DNA from: JAUXIQ01 sp030620925 [NCBI: Nitrospinota bacterium]
GTDB taxonomy: Bacteria; JAUXIQ01
DNA: 6,894 bases
NCBI GenBank assembly: GCA_030620925.1
Contig: JAUXIQ010000105.1
Coordinates: 1 to 6,894, forward strand
Direction: 5' to 3'
In this document: positions 5,056-6,894 of the stretch, one piece after another
Numbering within the stretch: the first letter of the stretch is position 1
Layout of the letters: the number at the start of each line of letters is the position of its first letter
Made by a program: the position numbers and the translations under genes
The notes under the pieces: model-generated
What the model saw: the letters and a program-made list of their open reading frames with translations, nothing else
Told to the model about the DNA's origin: nothing
Databases searched by the model: none

Positions 5056-5457
5056 CTACTCCTCTTCCCACTCCCCCCTCTTCTCGAGAACTTCTTTCAG
5101 GGCGAACATACCCTCCACCATGGTGGGCATGCCACCGTAAGCGGCCATCTGGAAGATTACCTCCGCCACTTCCTTCGGCTCTGCGCCAACGTTGAGCGCG
5201 GCGTCGATGTGCATCTTAAGCTCGCGGTGGCGGTCCAGCACGGTGAGGGCGCCCACCGCACAGAGCTCCCGCTCACGCTGGGTTATAACCTCCCTGGAAT
5301 AGAGACGCCCACCCCAAAACATCGAGAACTGCTTGGCCAGGTCCTTATCGAACTTACGCCAGATGTTATAGGGCCTCTCGCCTCTGGTTTCCTCCCCGAA
5401 TAACATATCCGAAGTCTTCCTGGTGAGCTCTTTGAGTTCATTGATATCGTCGGTCAT
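5056..5457 (-). CDS. Carboxymuconolactone decarboxylase (CMD)-family protein, copy B
   Basis: Paralogue of copy A with the same length and 122 of 133 residues identical. The helical CMD core (RERELCAVGALTVLDR, MHIDAALNVGAEPKEVAEV) and the C-terminal 27 residues are unchanged. The differences are partly paired: TI to WG at 48-49, NN to HR at 77-78, KQ to EE at 22-23. FWGGRLYSREVI is closer to the family pattern as I recall it than FTIGRLYSREVL of copy A. The reading frame, ribosome site (complement of 5463-5469) and extended -10 promoter are all intact, so both copies are probably expressed and under selection. The family contains gamma-CMD and AhpD; no CxxC is present, and the reaction is unknown. 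Downstream on the plus strand lies the B12-gene remnant. Confidence 0.88.
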   Translation of the reverse strand: MTDDINELKELTRKTSDMLFGEETRGERPYNIWRKFDKDLAKQFSMFWGGRLYSREVITQRERELCAVGALTVLDRHRELKMHIDAALNVGAEPKEVAEVIFQMAAYGGMPTMVEGMFALKEVLEKRGEWEEE

Positions 5458-5533
5458 CGCTGCCTCCTTTTTCGGTATGCCTGATAACTAATCTTTCATC
5501 CCAAACCGGGGTGGACACAAAAAAAACAGGCGC

Positions 5534-5542
5534 ATTATATCA
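5534..5542 (-). promoter_or_regulatory. Extended -10 promoter for CMD copy B
   Basis: TGATATAAT on the minus strand, identical to the element before copy A, although the sequence further upstream is unrelated. That the box survives at the very edge of the duplicated block supports it as the working promoter. Read-through from the upstream CcdA-like gene, which ends 53 bases away, is also possible. Confidence 0.5.
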
Positions 5543-5595
5543 CAAAAACCGAGGTTGGGCGGGTGATGGCGGCCTTTTTCACGCCGCTGCCCCTG

Positions 5596-6342
5596 CTACA
5601 TGCGCTCTAGGAGCCAGGAGGGCGTCCAGCCGGCGGCGATACCGGCCAGGAGGGTGAAGTAGTTGGTTATGAGTAGGAGGCCCACTATCACCAGCAGTAT
5701 CCCGCCGATGACGTGGAAGACCTTAATATATTTTCTGAACCGGGCGTAGAACTTCATGAACGAGCCCAGTGCGAAAGAGCTCACCAGGAAGGGAACGGCC
5801 AGCCCCAGGGAATATGCGGACAACAGGCTCACGCCGGAAGAGACCTTCCCCGAAGTGGTGGCCAGCATGAGGACGGAGCCCAATATGGGCCCCACGCATG
5901 GGGTCCAGCCCGCAGCGAAGACGGCGCCCACCACTGCGGAGCCCGCGTAACCGGCGGGCTTGTTCTTCAACTGAATCTGTTTGTACTGCATGAAAACAGG
6001 AATTTTGAGTATGCCTATTAAATAAAGCCCGAAAACAACGATAATCACCCCGCCCACCCTGGAAATGATGGTCTGATAGTTCAAAAAGGTCTGCCCCAGC
6101 AGGCTGAAAGAGGCCCCCAGGCTTATGAAAACGAAGGAGAACCCCAGGATGAACAACACAGAGTTGAGCATGACCACCCTCCTCGACCCCGGGTTCAATC
6201 CGCCGCCGTCGAGCTCGTCGAAGCTGATCCCTGTGATGAAAGAGAGATAGGAGGGGAACAGCGGCAGCACACAGGGGGAAAGGAAAGATAGCAGACCCGC
6301 CGCCATGGCCACCATGATGTTGAGGTTCTCAGCACCTTGCAC
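5596..6342 (-). CDS. ccdA: CcdA/DsbD-type membrane thiol-reductant transporter
   Basis: 248 residues with about six transmembrane helices. It belongs to the cytochrome c biogenesis protein transmembrane family (CcdA, the membrane core of DsbD). These proteins carry electrons from cytoplasmic thioredoxin across the inner membrane to extracytoplasmic thiol-disulfide proteins, for example for cytochrome c maturation. The two redox cysteines are present in their signatures: LSPCVLPLFPSYLSFITG (Cys24) and GWTPCVGPILGS (Cys149). GTG 6342 was chosen because GGAGAAG (complement of 6350-6356) lies seven bases before it and it gives the usual short N-terminus; a TTG at 6417 would add 25 polar residues and has no ribosome site. 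It follows the oxidoreductase gamma subunit by 88 bases on the same strand. No thioredoxin-like or cytochrome c partner is in the window. Confidence 0.92.
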   Translation of the reverse strand: MQGAENLNIMVAMAAGLLSFLSPCVLPLFPSYLSFITGISFDELDGGGLNPGSRRVVMLNSVLFILGFSFVFISLGASFSLLGQTFLNYQTIISRVGGVIIVVFGLYLIGILKIPVFMQYKQIQLKNKPAGYAGSAVVGAVFAAGWTPCVGPILGSVLMLATTSGKVSSGVSLLSAYSLGLAVPFLVSSFALGSFMKFYARFRKYIKVFHVIGGILLVIVGLLLITNYFTLLAGIAAGWTPSWLLERM

Positions 6343-6366
6343 GTTCAGTCTTCTCCACAATCGGTC

Positions 6367-6372
6367 TTTATA
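6367..6372 (-). promoter_or_regulatory. Possible -10 box before the CcdA-like gene
   Basis: TATAAA on the minus strand (five of six matches) in an AT-rich patch, about 25 bases before the GTG start. No good -35 is paired with it, and the leader would be only about 18 bases, so it is a weak candidate. Confidence 0.2.
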
Positions 6373-6430
6373 AGATTTACTACTGGAAAATCTATTAGGC
6401 GGTCGGCGAAATGGCAAATTTTTTGGCGGG

Positions 6431-6894
6431 TTACCTCTTTTCCACCGCCTGCTCGTTTTCTTCGATCCAGTCGTGGCCGCAGCGAAGGGCCTGCTTGTTC
6501 ATGGAGAAAAAGCCCTCCTTGCCGCTCTGCTGAAGGCTTTCACTCAGGGCCCCTTCCAGGGCTTCTATGGGCAGAGCGCCGGTAATCGCAGTGTAGGCGC
6601 CCAGCAGGACCAGGTTGAACACCCGGTTGGTCTCAATTTCCTGGGCCAGGTCGCTGGCGGGCAGGGCTACTACGTTGATATCGTCCCGGGTAACCTCGGC
6701 GGGATCGACCAGCGAGTTGTCGATGATTAGGGTGCCCCCGGGAACGAGGTCTTTTTCATAAATCTTCAGAGCCGGGAGGTCGGCGATTATCATTACCTCC
6801 GGGACGGAAATGAGGGGGGATAGTATCTCCCTGTCGGACAGGACGACATAACAGGCCACCCGCCCTCCCCTGCGAAAGGTATCGTAGGTCGGGA
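6431..6894 (-). CDS. 2-oxoacid:ferredoxin oxidoreductase gamma subunit, partial (N-terminus outside window)
   Basis: The frame is open to the window edge, giving about 154 residues of a gamma subunit whose first few dozen residues are missing. An internal GTG at 6859 is not the start, because family-like sequence continues upstream: PTYDTFRRGGRVACYVVLSD corresponds to the PSYGxExRGG..C.V..SD segment of the family. LISVPEVMIIADLPAL, VPGGTLIIDNSLVD and NLVLLGAYTAITGALPIEAL follow. In this family the gamma subunit joins alpha and beta subunits and a ferredoxin-like delta subunit to oxidise pyruvate, 2-oxoglutarate or branched 2-oxoacids to acyl-CoA while reducing ferredoxin, typically in anaerobes. 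The gamma subunit is often last in the operon, so the other subunits are probably just to the right. It looks most like the 2-oxoglutarate type (KorC), but the substrate is not certain. Confidence 0.88.
   Translation of the reverse strand, partial: PTYDTFRRGGRVACYVVLSDREILSPLISVPEVMIIADLPALKIYEKDLVPGGTLIIDNSLVDPAEVTRDDINVVALPASDLAQEIETNRVFNLVLLGAYTAITGALPIEALEGALSESLQQSGKEGFFSMNKQALRCGHDWIEENEQAVEKR

Larger units (their letters stand above)
4870..5542. repeat. Right copy of the tandem segmental duplication
   Basis: Matches 4133-4799 in the same orientation. It contains the B12 gene tail (decayed), the 3' junction with a 7-base length difference, CMD copy B, the conserved leader (including GCCTGATAACTAATCTTTCA on the plus strand) and the promoter. 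Similarity stops just beyond ATTATATCA at 5534-5542. Because the intact B12 gene is beside the left copy, the left side more likely keeps the original arrangement. Confidence 0.9.

Noticed and set aside
4816-5403. A 195-codon plus-strand open frame
   Set aside because: After the B12 remnant it reads through the frameshift and then antisense to CMD copy B. A matching antisense frame opposite copy A (4308-4742) shows it is a shadow. Only the remnant part carries meaning.
1-6894. CRISPR arrays, tRNA or rRNA genes, phage or toxin-antitoxin modules
   Set aside because: No regularly spaced repeats, no tRNA-like cloverleaf with a TTCGA arm in context, no conserved rRNA segments and no recognisable phage or toxin families were found.

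Overview
The window looks like a piece of chromosome from an anaerobic bacterium. The evidence is a ferredoxin-type 2-oxoacid oxidoreductase gamma subunit at the right edge, a stand-alone cobalamin-binding subunit of an acyl-CoA mutase, and a CoA-transferase of the 4-hydroxybutyrate CoA-transferase family. IHF/HU and PilZ proteins fix it as bacterial. The mix would suit an uncultured Desulfobacterota or Chloroflexota lineage, but that is a guess and the sequence does not settle it. No rRNA, tRNA, CRISPR array or transposase was found.

The left part (1 to about 2230) is looser and more AT-rich. It holds a PilZ-domain protein, a 424-bp stretch without a convincing gene but with two strong palindromes, an IHF-alpha/HU-type DNA-bending protein, an unrecognised 84-residue protein, and a multi-pass membrane protein. 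All of these genes are on the plus strand.

The right part (about 2231 to 6894) is more GC-rich, denser and mostly metabolic. A CoA-transferase gene on the minus strand and a B12-binding subunit gene on the plus strand are transcribed divergently from a 339-bp region. That region carries a good promoter for each gene and a GC-rich hairpin between them. After the B12 gene comes a carboxymuconolactone decarboxylase (CMD)-family gene in convergent orientation. The block consisting of the 3' end of the B12 gene, the CMD gene and its promoter is then repeated in tandem. The second copy has an intact CMD paralogue (122 of 133 residues identical) but only a frameshifted tail of the B12 gene. Farther right, also on the minus strand, are a CcdA/DsbD-type membrane thiol transporter and the partial oxidoreductase gamma subunit, whose operon continues beyond the window.

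Two points matter most. First, the CoA-transferase has Gly where the AbfT-type family has its catalytic Glu. Second, the tandem duplication kept the CMD gene and its promoter while the B12 copy decayed. A plausible but unproven reading is that the CoA-transferase, mutase subunit and CMD proteins act on an acyl-CoA or organic-acid substrate. The catalytic large subunit of the mutase is not in the window.
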